In this document: in pieces, positions 1-6,874 of the stretch | Layout: each line of letters opens with the position of its first letter | How positions within the stretch are numbered: position 1 is the stretch's first letter | From: Hyphomicrobiales bacterium | Lineage (GTDB): Bacteria; Pseudomonadota; Alphaproteobacteria; Rhizobiales; Devosiaceae | Direction of reading: 5' to 3' | NCBI GenBank assembly: GCA_028290345.1 | Contig: JAQGKB010000064.1 | Span: forward strand, 1 to 13,778 | DNA: 13,778 nucleotides | Notes under the pieces: generated by a model | Databases searched by the model: none | The model's input: the letters and a program-made list of their open reading frames with translations, nothing else | What the model was told of the DNA's origin: nothing | Program-made: the position numbers and the translations under genes

Positions 1-2834
1 TTCTGGGCGACCAGCGCCTCGACGGCGTCGTCCTCATCCTCGTCCGCATCGGCGAGCAGCGAGGAATTGAGCGGCTGGGAGAGCTTTGAGCCATCGCGGT
101 AGAGCGCGTTGGCCTTGAGCGCCAGACGCCAGGAAAGCATGTAGCTTTCCTTGCAATCCTCGACGGTCGCGTCGTTCGGCATGTTGATGGTTTTCGAGAT
201 CGCGCCGGTGATGAACGGCTGTGCTGCGGCCATCATCAGAATGTGGCTATCAACCGAGAGATAGCGCTTGCCGATCTTGCCGCACGGGGTGGCGCAATCG
301 AACACCGCCAGGTGCTCGGGCTTCAGGTACGGCGCGCCTTCCAGCGTCATCGCACCACAAATGTGGATGTTGGCCGCCTCGATTTCCTTCTTCGCAAAGC
401 CCAGCGCGGCCAGGATTTCGAAGGAGGGATCGGCCAGTTGCTGGTCGGTGAAGCCAAAAGTCTGCTTCACCCAATCGGCGCCGAGCGTCCACTGGTTGAA
501 CACGAATTTAATGTCGAATGCCGATTTCAACGCCGCATTGAGCGCGGCGATCTTTTCGTCGGTAAAACCCTTGGCGCGCAGCGTCGAGGGGTTGATGCCG
601 GGCGCCTGGTTGAGATTGCCATGGCCGACGGCATAGGCCTCCATCTCGGCGATCTGGTTTTCGGCATAGCCAAGGGTGCGCAGGGCCGGGGGCACGGCAC
701 GGTTGATGATCTTGAAATAGCCGCCACCGGCGAGCTTCTTGAACTTCACCAGCGCGAAATCGGGCTCGATGCCGGTAGTGTCACAATCCATGACCAGACC
801 GATCGTGCCGGTCGGGGCAATCACCGAGACCTGCGCGTTGCGGTAGCCATGCTTTTCGCCAAGCGCCAGGGCATTGTCCCAAGCGAGCTTTGCATGCTCG
901 GCGACATCCTTGTAGGGCACCGAAGCCAGATCCAGCGGCACCGGGTTGATGGCCAGCCGCTCATAACCCCCGGCATTGCCATAGGCGGCATTGCGATGGT
1001 TGCGGATGACGCGGAGCATGTGCTTGGCATTGCGCTTGTAATCGGCGAACGGTCCCAGTTCCTTGGCCATTTCGGCCGAGGTCGCGTAGGAAACGCCAGT
1101 GAGGATCGCGGTCAGCGCACCGCCATAGGCACGGCCTTCCACGCTGTCATAGGGAATGCCCGAGGTCATCAGCAGGCCGCCGATATTGGCGTAGCCCAGC
1201 CCCAGCGTACGATACTGGAACGAGCGCTCGGCGATCGATTTCGACGGGAACTGCGCCATCATCACCGAGATTTCGAGCACGATGGTCCACAGCCGGATCG
1301 AATGCTCGTAACCGGCAACATCGAACGAGCCATCGGCCTGCCGATACGGCAGCAGGTTGACGGAGGCGAGATTGCACGCCGTGTCATCGAGGAACATGTA
1401 TTCCGAACACGGGTTCGATGCATTGATCGGGCCGGCTTCGGGGCAGGTGTGCCAGTCATTGATGGTGGTGTGGTACTGGATGCCCGGATCGGCGCAGGCC
1501 CATGCGGCATAGCCGACGCTCTCCCACAAATCGCGGGCCTTCAGCGTCTTTGTGACCTTTCCGGTGGAACGGGCGGTCAGGTTCCAGGTGCCATCGGCCT
1601 CGACAGCGCTGAGGAAATCGTCGGTGACACGCACCGAGTTGTTCGAGTTCTGGCCGGAAACTGTGAGATAGGCCTCTGAATCCCAATCGGTGTCGTAGAT
1701 CGGGAATTCGAGGTCGTCATAGCCCTGGCGGGCGAACTGGATGACGCGCTGGATGTAGTTCTCGGGAACCAGCGCCTTCTTGGCCGCGCGCACTTCGCGC
1801 TTCAGCGCCGGGTTCTTCAAAACGTCAAAGCAATCATCCCCTTGGCCTTCGCAGTTGACGCAGGCCTTCATGATCAGTTTGAGATGCTTGGAAACAGTTC
1901 TTGAACCGGTGACGAGAGCGGCAACCTTCTGCTCCTCCTTCACCTTCCAGTTGATGTATTCCTCGATATCGGGGTGATCGATATCGATCACCACCATCTT
2001 GGCGGCGCGGCGCGTCGTTCCGCCCGATTTGATGGCGCCCGCCGCGCGGTCGCCGATCTTGAGGAAGCTCATCAGGCCGGACGACTTGCCGCCGCCCGAA
2101 AGCTTTTCGCCCGAGCCGCGCAGTTTGGAGAAATTGGTGCCGGTGCCCGAACCGTACTTGAACAGGCGCGCCTCGCGCACCCAGAGGTCCATGATGCCGT
2201 TGTCGTTGACGAGGTCGTCATTCACCGACTGGATAAAGCAGGCATGCGGTTGCGGATGCTCGTACGAGCTTTTGCTCTGCACCAGCTTGTGGGTGAACGG
2301 GTCGACATAGAAGTGCCCCTGGCCGGGGCCGTCGATGCCATAGGCCCAGTTGAGGCCGGTGTTGAACCACTGCGGCGAATTCGGCGCCACACGCTGGCTG
2401 GCGAGCATATAGGCGAGCTCGTCGAAGAAGGTGCGAGCATCCTCTTCGCTGTCGAAATAGCCGCCCTTCCAGCCCCAATAGGTCCAGGTGCCGGCAAGCC
2501 GGTCGAACACCTGGCGCGAATCGAGTTCCGAGCCATAGCGCTCGGTCTCCGGGAGCTTCGCCAGCGCTGCTTCGTCAGGGACGGAGCGCCAGAGCCAGGA
2601 GGGAACGGAGTTCTCCTCGACCTTCTTCAGAATCTTGGCGACACCCGCCTTGCGGAAATACTTCTGCGCGATGATGTCGGCTGCCACCTGGCTCCACATC
2701 GCCGGTACGGCGATATCGTCGAGCTTGAAGACAACGGACCCATCAGGGTTGCGAATTTCGCTGGTGGTCGAGCGGAATTCGAGGCTCGCATAAGCCCCTT
2801 CATTGGCCTTCGTAAAACGGCGTTCGATGCGCAT
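1..2834 (-). CDS. nrdJ: Adenosylcobalamin-dependent (class II) ribonucleotide reductase, 3' part off the window
   Basis: This enzyme reduces ribonucleotides to deoxyribonucleotides in the cytoplasm; it takes its radical from adenosylcobalamin, so it needs neither oxygen nor a second subunit. The first 944 codons are visible in one open frame. The ATG is certain: the codon directly before it in frame is TAA, and a GGGGA ribosome site lies about 11 bases upstream. The N-x-C-x-E radical-site signature of the reductase barrel is present as N474, C476 and E478 in NASNPCSEYMF. C199 in PHACFIQ is the likely first redox cysteine, and the finger-loop-like string QNSNNSVRV is present. A CxxC-x6-C cluster (C325, C328, C335) lies in a segment that I recall from alphaproteobacterial NrdJ. 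The family here is usually about 1,200 residues or more, so roughly a quarter, including the C-terminal redox tail, lies beyond base 1. No frameshift was seen. Confidence 0.96.
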   Translation of the reverse strand, partial: MRIERRFTKANEGAYASLEFRSTTSEIRNPDGSVVFKLDDIAVPAMWSQVAADIIAQKYFRKAGVAKILKKVEENSVPSWLWRSVPDEAALAKLPETERYGSELDSRQVFDRLAGTWTYWGWKGGYFDSEEDARTFFDELAYMLASQRVAPNSPQWFNTGLNWAYGIDGPGQGHFYVDPFTHKLVQSKSSYEHPQPHACFIQSVNDDLVNDNGIMDLWVREARLFKYGSGTGTNFSKLRGSGEKLSGGGKSSGLMSFLKIGDRAAGAIKSGGTTRRAAKMVVIDIDHPDIEEYINWKVKEEQKVAALVTGSRTVSKHLKLIMKACVNCEGQGDDCFDVLKNPALKREVRAAKKALVPENYIQRVIQFARQGYDDLEFPIYDTDWDSEAYLTVSGQNSNNSVRVTDDFLSAVEADGTWNLTARSTGKVTKTLKARDLWESVGYAAWACADPGIQYHTTINDWHTCPEAGPINASNPCSEYMFLDDTACNLASVNLLPYRQADGSFDVAGYEHSIRLWTIVLEISVMMAQFPSKSIAERSFQYRTLGLGYANIGGLLMTSGIPYDSVEGRAYGGALTAILTGVSYATSAEMAKELGPFADYKRNAKHMLRVIRNHRNAAYGNAGGYERLAINPVPLDLASVPYKDVAEHAKLAWDNALALGEKHGYRNAQVSVIAPTGTIGLVMDCDTTGIEPDFALVKFKKLAGGGYFKIINRAVPPALRTLGYAENQIAEMEAYAVGHGNLNQAPGINPSTLRAKGFTDEKIAALNAALKSAFDIKFVFNQWTLGADWVKQTFGFTDQQLADPSFEILAALGFAKKEIEAANIHICGAMTLEGAPYLKPEHLAVFDCATPCGKIGKRYLSVDSHILMMAAAQPFITGAISKTINMPNDATVEDCKESYMLSWRLALKANALYRDGSKLSQPLNSSLLADADEDEDDAVEALVAQ

Positions 2835-3144
2835 TTAGCTCACATTCCCCAATAATTTTGCGGACGCGAACGCCCGCTGGCCGATAATACGGCTTCAAAC
2901 CAATATGTATGACGCTTACCAACCAGGACCCGAATTGCCCTCGGATCATGCGATATTTGCCCTGTGCCTCGAGGTGTGCCGGTCTCATGCCAGCGGAGCT
3001 CGAGGGCTTTTGCTTCACCGAGGGACTCGGTTTCGATTGATAAAAATTGGCCCAATTTGCCGACCCGGTCAACGCATATGACCGACAACCTCTAGTAGCC
3101 AGCGTCTCGGTTTGGACTAAATCTGGTGTATCACATGTGGATTG

Positions 3145-3265
3145 CGGGGAAAACTTTTAACCCCGATTCGAACGAAAACGTGATTAATTTGGGCTTCTCC
3201 CGGCTGACATTCCGGGCTCGAACTTGCGGCTAAGTCCCAAGTTCTGCTGGTTTCCGGGCGCCAGC
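3145..3265 (-). promoter_or_regulatory. Candidate structured leader RNA of nrdJ (four hairpins in a row)
   Basis: Four perfect inverted repeats occur in 121 bases. The first is at 3145-3165, CGGGG/CCCCG around AAAA-C-TTTT. The second is at 3199-3216, CCCGG/CCGGG with an 8-base loop. The third is at 3220-3244, GAACTTG/CAAGTTC, 7 bp with an 11-base loop. The fourth is at 3246-3265, GCTGG/CCAGC with a 10-base loop. In addition CCGGCTG at 3200-3206 can pair with CAGCCGG at 3262-3268; that 7-bp stem encloses the third hairpin but breaks the second and fourth, so two exclusive folds exist. The segment lies upstream of nrdJ and downstream of a minus-strand TTGACA at 3337-3342, so it would be in a long nrdJ leader. 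The repeats are seen directly; the RNA, its strand and any ligand are inferred. It could instead be a small RNA on either strand. Confidence 0.4.
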
Positions 3266-3349
3266 CGGCTCGGCTGCTAAGGATGAGGCTTAACCCCTAC
3301 CGATACCAACGCAAAACCGGGAACCTGAGCAAAGGCTGTCAAGCGCTAT

Positions 3350-3364
3350 ATTTGTGTCACAAAT
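3350..3364. promoter_or_regulatory. 15-bp palindromic operator-like site beside a minus-strand TTGACA
   Basis: ATTTGTG-T-CACAAAT is a perfect 7-bp inverted repeat with one central base. Seven bases away, at 3337-3342, the minus strand reads TTGACA, a perfect -35 hexamer pointing to nrdJ. The hexamer 17 bases further on (CGGTTT) is a poor -10, so the promoter is only tentative. A site just upstream of -35 would suit an activator, or a repressor of the divergent gene. The sequence does not match the FNR (TTGAT-N4-ATCAA) or CRP (TGTGA-N6-TCACA) pattern, nor the A/T-centred NrdR box as I remember it. The regulator is unknown. Confidence 0.4.
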
Positions 3365-3400
3365 CTACCGAGGTGGGCGAGCCGGGTTCTGCCAGCAGAT

Positions 3401-3429
3401 CCAATTCGCCTTCAGGGCGCAAAAATTGG
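3401..3429. promoter_or_regulatory. Compound hairpin upstream of the NDUFA12 gene
   Basis: CCAATT at 3401-3406 pairs with AATTGG at 3424-3429. Directly inside it CGCC at 3407-3410 pairs with GGCG at 3416-3419 around a five-base loop; CAAA at 3420-3423 bulges out. The two stacked stems make ten base pairs. An adjacent TCTGC-CA-GCAGA inverted repeat lies at 3388-3399. There is no T-run on either strand, so it is not an ordinary terminator. It may be leader structure or protein-binding sites; its role is unknown. Confidence 0.25.
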
Positions 3430-3432
3430 TCC

Positions 3433-3489
3433 GCGCCGCTAGGCGCACGCCAACCCGCATGTTAAACGCTCCCTATGCCGCTAGCGGCA
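3433..3489. promoter_or_regulatory. Paired CGCTAG-centred inverted repeats before the NDUFA12 gene
   Basis: Two inverted repeats share the octamer GCCGCTAG, at 3435-3442 and 3477-3484. The first is GCGCC-GCTA-GGCGC (3433-3446); the second is a perfect 14-bp palindrome, TGCCGCTAGCGGCA (3476-3489), ending 25 bases before the start codon. The octamers are 42 bp apart, about four helical turns, which would suit one protein binding both sites on the same face. This is inference from the pattern alone. Confidence 0.3.
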
Positions 3490-3514
3490 CCATCTTTTCG
3501 ATCCGGAATCGCCC

Positions 3515-3898
3515 ATGAAACAGTTCCTTGCCGAAATTTTCGTCTGGTGGAGTGGTCAGACCTGGGGCACCAGACTCTTTACCCGCCTGCACGGCGTCTA
3601 TGTCGGCACTGACGAGGCTGGCAACCGCTACTTCGAGGAACGCACCGGACCGCGCCGCTGGGTGCTTTACAATGGTTACGCCGAGGCAAGCGCTATTCCT
3701 CCGGGTTGGCATGGCTGGATGCACCACCGTGTCGACGTTGCTCCGTCTGAAGAGTCATACAAGCCGCGCGTCTGGGAAAAGCCCCACCAGTCCAATCTGA
3801 CCGGATCGGCTTTGGCTTATCGCCCCGATGGCAGCCTGTTGAACAAGGGTGAGCGCCCGCGGGTCACCGGCGACTATGATGCCTGGTCGCCCGAGTAG
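3515..3898 (+). CDS. NADH:ubiquinone oxidoreductase accessory subunit, NDUFA12 family
   Basis: This is a small accessory subunit of respiratory complex I, the bacterial relative of mitochondrial NDUFA12 (B17.2); such supernumerary subunits are known from alphaproteobacteria such as Paracoccus. The family blocks are clear in this 127-residue protein: WWSGQTWGTR (11-20), VGTDEAGNRYFE (30-41), RRWVLYNG (47-54), IPPGWHGWMHH (61-71), PHQSNLTGS (90-98) and the terminal YDAWSPE. The length is normal. There is no signal peptide or membrane helix, which fits a peripheral subunit on the cytoplasmic face. A GGAA ribosome site lies about seven bases before the ATG. The DUF2155 gene follows after 27 bases in the same direction, and the two probably share a transcript. 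The main nuo operon is not in this window. Confidence 0.95.
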   Translation: MKQFLAEIFVWWSGQTWGTRLFTRLHGVYVGTDEAGNRYFEERTGPRRWVLYNGYAEASAIPPGWHGWMHHRVDVAPSEESYKPRVWEKPHQSNLTGSALAYRPDGSLLNKGERPRVTGDYDAWSPE

Positions 3899-3925
3899 GC
3901 GCGCCTGCTCCCCCTCAGCCCGCCG

Positions 3926-4378
3926 ATGGTCGGTTTCCGTGCAATCCGAAGCTGGGGCTTTGCGATAGCCCTGGCGTTAGGCGCGACGCCGGCGATGGCG
4001 GCGACGATCGCCAACCCGGTCGCGAGTTTCAACGGGCTCGACAAGATCACCGGGCGCGTCACAGCGTTCGACGTCTATGTCAACGAGACGGTTCAGTTCG
4101 GTGCCTTGCAGATCACGCCGCGCGCCTGCTACACGCGCCCGCCCAATGAGATCCAGCGCACCTCGGTCTTCGTCGAGGTCGACCAGGTCAGCCTGCAGGG
4201 CACGATGAAGCGCATATTCGAGGGCTGGATGTTCGCCGATAGTCCGGCGCTCAATGCCGTCGACCACCCGATCTACGATGTGTGGCTGACCGACTGCAAG
4301 CAGACCTCGACTGTTCCATCGCCCCAGTCCGCCAGCGCTCCGGCCTCTGCGCCTGCCGCCGGCCGTGGAACACAATAG
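3926..4378 (+). CDS. DUF2155 domain-containing secreted protein
   Basis: This 150-residue exported protein of unknown function is recognised from the DUF2155 pattern: A-x-F-NGLDKITGR (33-44), FDVYVNETVQFGALQI (48-63), ACYTRPP (67-73) and a core with IFEGWMFADSPALNAVDHPIYDVWLTDC ending near residue 124. Residues 1-25 form a signal peptide with a hydrophobic stretch and an AMA cleavage motif before A26, so the mature protein should be periplasmic. Only two cysteines remain in it, C68 and C124, which may form a disulfide (inference). The tail after about residue 128 is rich in Ser, Pro and Ala and looks disordered. The ribosome site is weak, consistent with coupling to the NDUFA12-family gene 27 bases upstream. 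The stop codon is one base away from that of the convergent membrane-protein gene. Confidence 0.9.
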   Translation: MVGFRAIRSWGFAIALALGATPAMAATIANPVASFNGLDKITGRVTAFDVYVNETVQFGALQITPRACYTRPPNEIQRTSVFVEVDQVSLQGTMKRIFEGWMFADSPALNAVDHPIYDVWLTDCKQTSTVPSPQSASAPASAPAAGRGTQ

Positions 4379-4379
4379 C

Positions 4380-4700
4380 CTATCGGCGCTGGCGCCTGTT
4401 GGCGCGCCATTCCCGGAACTGCCGTAGCTTTTGCCTTGACCACTCAATCCCGTTGACGACCGGTCCTTGCAGGAACGGCAGGTCGAGGGCAAGCAGCAAA
4501 AGGCCCAGCGGCAACATCCAGACGCCCAATATCGGCAGGAAGCTGAAGATTCCACCGACAATCAGCAGAATGCCCAGCGGAATTCGGACTAGCCATGCCG
4601 AAGGCCGCCGCAGCCACTGCACTATTCCTGCAAGCCTGCTTGGCAGCATTGACTGCAACTCGTCGAACTGACGCTGCAGCCTCTCTTCGCTTTTGGACAT
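4380..4700 (-). CDS. Small two-helix inner-membrane protein of unknown function
   Basis: This 106-residue protein has a charged N-terminus, two adjacent hydrophobic segments (about 37-55 and 57-76) joined by a short FSFLPILGVW turn, and a strongly basic C-terminus (residues 89-106, with RRQRR at the end). The GVWMLPLGLLLLALDLPFL stretch recalls the putative transmembrane family PF09656 (PGPGW), often mislabelled as a tryptophan synthase beta-like protein; I cannot confirm membership. By the positive-inside rule both ends should face the cytoplasm. It lies 139 bases downstream of aat on the same strand, and a hairpin between them may separate the transcripts. A GAGGG stands about 10-13 bases before the ATG. 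No function can be given. Confidence 0.75.
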   Translation of the reverse strand: MSKSEERLQRQFDELQSMLPSRLAGIVQWLRRPSAWLVRIPLGILLIVGGIFSFLPILGVWMLPLGLLLLALDLPFLQGPVVNGIEWSRQKLRQFREWRANRRQRR

Positions 4701-4793
4701 CAGATCCGGCCCTCGTGAGATGATGCATTCTACTTGGGGCGAACGACTCCGAAAGCAAGAGACGACCCGTTACACACGCCTGGATTGATCGAA

Positions 4794-4812
4794 ACAGGGA
4801 GAGGCGCCCTGT
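4794..4812 (-). terminator. Weak hairpin after aat
   Basis: ACAGGG at 4794-4799 and CCCTGT at 4807-4812 form a 6-bp stem with a 7-base loop, beginning 27 bases after the aat stop codon on the minus strand. Only a short TTTC follows, so it is at best a weak intrinsic terminator or an RNA 3'-end stabiliser for the dsbA-aroQ-accBC-aat transcript. Confidence 0.3.
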
Positions 4813-4839
4813 CACCGAACTCGCTATCCGTATCGCAGA

Positions 4840-5484
4840 CTAGGAGGAATGCCGATGCCGTTCCACCGCGAAGAAATCGCCATTCCGGACGAGCGCTTCT
4901 GCCAGCCGAACCTCATAGGTCTCGCGCGGAATTTCCACCCCGCCCAGCGAGCGCAGGTGATCGGTAACAAACTGGGTGTCGAGTAGCAGGTAGCCCCCGG
5001 CGTTCAGTCTCTCGACCAGATGTGCCAACGCGATCTTGCTGGCATCGGTTTTGCGATGGAACATCGATTCACCGAAAAATGCCGCGCCCAGCGCCAAGCC
5101 ATAGAGACCGCCGACCAGTTCGGTACCGTCCCACACCTCGACTGTGTGGGCCAACCCGCGCTTGAACAACTGGCCATAGAGGCTTCGGATCGTCGCGTTG
5201 ATCCAGGTGCTCTCGCGATCGGTGCCGGCAGTGGCGCAGCCCTCGATGACCGCATCGAAATCGGTATCGATCTTCACCGAATAGCGGTGCTGCCGCAGGG
5301 TCTTGCGCAGGCTTTTTGAGATTTTGAATCCATCGAGCGGCATGACGCCGCGCATTTCCGGCGAGACCCAGAACAGGTCGGTGGCGCGGGCATCTTCGGC
5401 CATGGGAAAAATGCCCGCGCGGTAGGCGCGGATAATGAGTTCAGGCGTCAGTTCGATGGCAAAGGGATCGGATTTCTTCGACAT
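4840..5484 (-). CDS. aat: Leucyl/phenylalanyl-tRNA--protein transferase
   Basis: Aat moves Leu or Phe from charged tRNA onto the N-terminal Arg or Lys of proteins, creating a primary N-degron for ClpS and ClpAP. The 214-residue protein shows the family landmarks in order: YRAGIFPM (21-28), FWVSPEMRGVMPLDGFKISKSLRK (38-61), TWI (93-95), AHTVEVWDGTELVGGLYGLALGAAFFGESMFHRKTDASK (112-150) and a D-x-Q-x4-HL block (169-177) with Q171, where Thr170 stands in place of the more usual Cys. The start MSKKSDPF was chosen because AGGAG lies nine bases upstream; the open frame runs 30 codons further to 5574, but that extension is Arg/Cys-rich, unlike the family, and overlaps accC. It follows accC after 43 bases and is likely cotranscribed. 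Confidence 0.95.
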   Translation of the reverse strand: MSKKSDPFAIELTPELIIRAYRAGIFPMAEDARATDLFWVSPEMRGVMPLDGFKISKSLRKTLRQHRYSVKIDTDFDAVIEGCATAGTDRESTWINATIRSLYGQLFKRGLAHTVEVWDGTELVGGLYGLALGAAFFGESMFHRKTDASKIALAHLVERLNAGGYLLLDTQFVTDHLRSLGGVEIPRETYEVRLAEALVRNGDFFAVERHRHSS

Positions 5485-5527
5485 ATCCAACCACTCCTGG
5501 GCTCCGCAGCAGCGACGCCGGCACTCC

Positions 5528-6874
5528 CTATACTTTGTTCGCCGCCAGGTATTTTTCCAGCCAGTGGATGTCATAATTTCCCGCGATGATGTCAGGCTCG
5601 CGGATCAGGCGCTGGAACAAGGGCAGGGTGGTCTTGACGCCGTCCACCACAAATTCGTCGATGGCGCGCTTCAGTCGTTGCAGGCATTCGGCGCGCGTGC
5701 GGCCGTGGACGATCAGTTTTCCGATCAGCGAATCGTAATTGGGCGGAATGACATAGCCCTGGTAGATCGCGGAATCGATGCGGACACCGACCCCGCCGGC
5801 GGGATGGTAGTAGGTGATCTTGCCGGGTGACGGGGCAAAGGTTTGCGGGTCCTCGGCGTTGATCCGGACCTCGATCGCATGGCCCATGAACACAATCTCG
5901 TCCTGCTTCAGCGACAACGGTTCGCCGGCCGCAACGCGGATCTGCTCATAAACCAGATCGATATTGGTGACGCGTTCGGTCACCGGATGTTCCACCTGCA
6001 GGCGGGTGTTCATCTCGATGAAATAGAATTCGCCATTTTCGTAGAGGAACTCGACCGTGCCGGCGCCCGAGTATTTCAGCTTTCGCATTGCCGCCGCACA
6101 GATTTCGCCGATGCGAGCCGTCTCGTCGGGCGCAATCGTCGGCGCCGTTGCCTCTTCCCAGACCTTTTGATGCCGCCGCTGCAGGGAGCAGTCGCGCGTA
6201 CCCAGGTGCACGGCGTTGCCCTGGCCGTCGCCCATCACCTGAACTTCGATGTGGCGCGGCTTACCGAGGTATTTTTCGATATAGACGGAGTCGTTGCCGA
6301 ACGCAGCCTTGGCCTCGGTACGAGCTGTTCCCAGTGCCGTGCTCATCTCGAGGTCGTTATGCGCGACCTTCATGCCGCGCCCGCCGCCACCAGCCGTCGC
6401 CTTGACGATCACCGGATAACCGATCTCGGCAGCCAAGGCCTTGGCCTCGTCGGCGGTCTTGATCTCGCCGTCCGAACCCGGGACGACTGGAATGCCCAAC
6501 TCCACTGCCGTCTTCTTGGCGGTGATTTTGTCGCCCATGATTTCAATATGGTGCGACGAGGGCCCGATGAAGGTGATCTTGTGCTCGGTGAGGATGCGGG
6601 CGAAGCGCGCATTTTCCGACAGGAATCCATAGCCGGGATGTACCGCGTCGGCGCCAGTGATCTCGCAAGCCGCAAGGATCGAAGGGATGTTGAGATAGCT
6701 GTCCTTGGCCGGAGGCGGGCCGATGCAGACGCTCTCGTCCGCGAGGCGTACGTGCATCGCGTTGCGGTCGGCGGTCGAATAGATCGCCACCGTTTGGATG
6801 CCGAGCTCCTTGCAGGCGCGCAGGATGCGCAGAGCGATCTCGCCGCGATTGGCGATGAGGACTTTTGAGAACAT
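5528..6874 (-). CDS. accC: Acetyl-CoA carboxylase biotin carboxylase subunit
   Basis: AccC carboxylates the biotin on AccB using ATP and bicarbonate, the first half-reaction of malonyl-CoA synthesis for fatty acids. The 448 residues match the usual length and are read as biotin-carboxylase N-terminal domain (about 1-112), ATP-grasp (about 113-320) and C-terminal domain (about 335-440). Visible signatures are HPGYGFLSEN (79-88), K116, K158 with the glycine loop GGGGRG (162-167), K237, E275, E287 and R291 in FIEMNTRLQVEHPVTE, and R337; these correspond to known E. coli AccC residues K116, K159, K238, E276, E288, R292 and R338. The segment VWEEATAP has Thr where Pro is usual, probably neutral. 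Its ATG shares one base with the accB TAA (TAATG), pointing to translational coupling and equal synthesis of the two subunits. Confidence 0.98.
   Translation of the reverse strand: MFSKVLIANRGEIALRILRACKELGIQTVAIYSTADRNAMHVRLADESVCIGPPPAKDSYLNIPSILAACEITGADAVHPGYGFLSENARFARILTEHKITFIGPSSHHIEIMGDKITAKKTAVELGIPVVPGSDGEIKTADEAKALAAEIGYPVIVKATAGGGGRGMKVAHNDLEMSTALGTARTEAKAAFGNDSVYIEKYLGKPRHIEVQVMGDGQGNAVHLGTRDCSLQRRHQKVWEEATAPTIAPDETARIGEICAAAMRKLKYSGAGTVEFLYENGEFYFIEMNTRLQVEHPVTERVTNIDLVYEQIRVAAGEPLSLKQDEIVFMGHAIEVRINAEDPQTFAPSPGKITYYHPAGGVGVRIDSAIYQGYVIPPNYDSLIGKLIVHGRTRAECLQRLKRAIDEFVVDGVKTTLPLFQRLIREPDIIAGNYDIHWLEKYLAANKV

Larger units (their letters stand above)
2835..3514. other. 680-bp divergent intergenic region, nrdJ / NDUFA12
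   Basis: This is the only gene-free stretch over 300 bases in the window. It separates two divergent genes, so it should hold promoters for both. It is less GC-rich than the flanking genes in its nrdJ-proximal half. It contains many inverted repeats, listed separately: hairpins at 3145-3165, 3199-3216, 3220-3244 and 3246-3265, a 15-bp palindrome at 3350-3364, a compound hairpin at 3401-3429, and two CGCTAG-centred inverted repeats at 3433-3446 and 3476-3489. An 8-bp CACATGTG palindrome lies at 3132-3139. Two overlapping TTG-started reading frames on the minus strand between 2840 and 3088 resemble no family I know and have poor codon bias. No tRNA, B12 box or insertion sequence was recognised. 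Confidence 0.85.

Noticed and set aside
243..1679. 478-codon plus-strand frame antisense to nrdJ (also 1974-2855)
   Set aside because: Both lie opposite an unbroken, well conserved NrdJ frame; their long open length follows from GC-rich third positions.
3132..3149. NrdR or DnaA box at CACATGTG / CAATCCACA
   Set aside because: The palindrome is only 8 bp and lacks the A/T-rich NrdR centre; the DnaA-like nonamer has two mismatches to TTATCCACA.
3160..3244. tRNA or tmRNA T-arm-like strings (GTTCGAATC, AAGTTCGAG) on the minus strand
   Set aside because: The T-loop-like bases are present, but no acceptor stem, anticodon arm or CCA end can be built around them.
3283..3465. 60-codon plus-strand frame in the intergenic region
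   Set aside because: No family resemblance, poor ribosome site, and it runs across the palindromes and hairpins.
2835..3514. Cobalamin riboswitch before nrdJ
   Set aside because: Expected from the gene's cofactor, but neither the AGCCAGGAGACCTGCC-type box nor a GCCACTG core nor the GCCCCCGC element is visible on the minus strand.
5485..5574. 30-codon N-terminal extension of aat
   Set aside because: It overlaps accC, is Arg/Cys-rich, and the internal ATG at 5484 has a better ribosome site and matches the family start.
5843..6868. 341-codon plus-strand frame antisense to accC
   Set aside because: Shadow of the conserved AccC frame, with no family resemblance.
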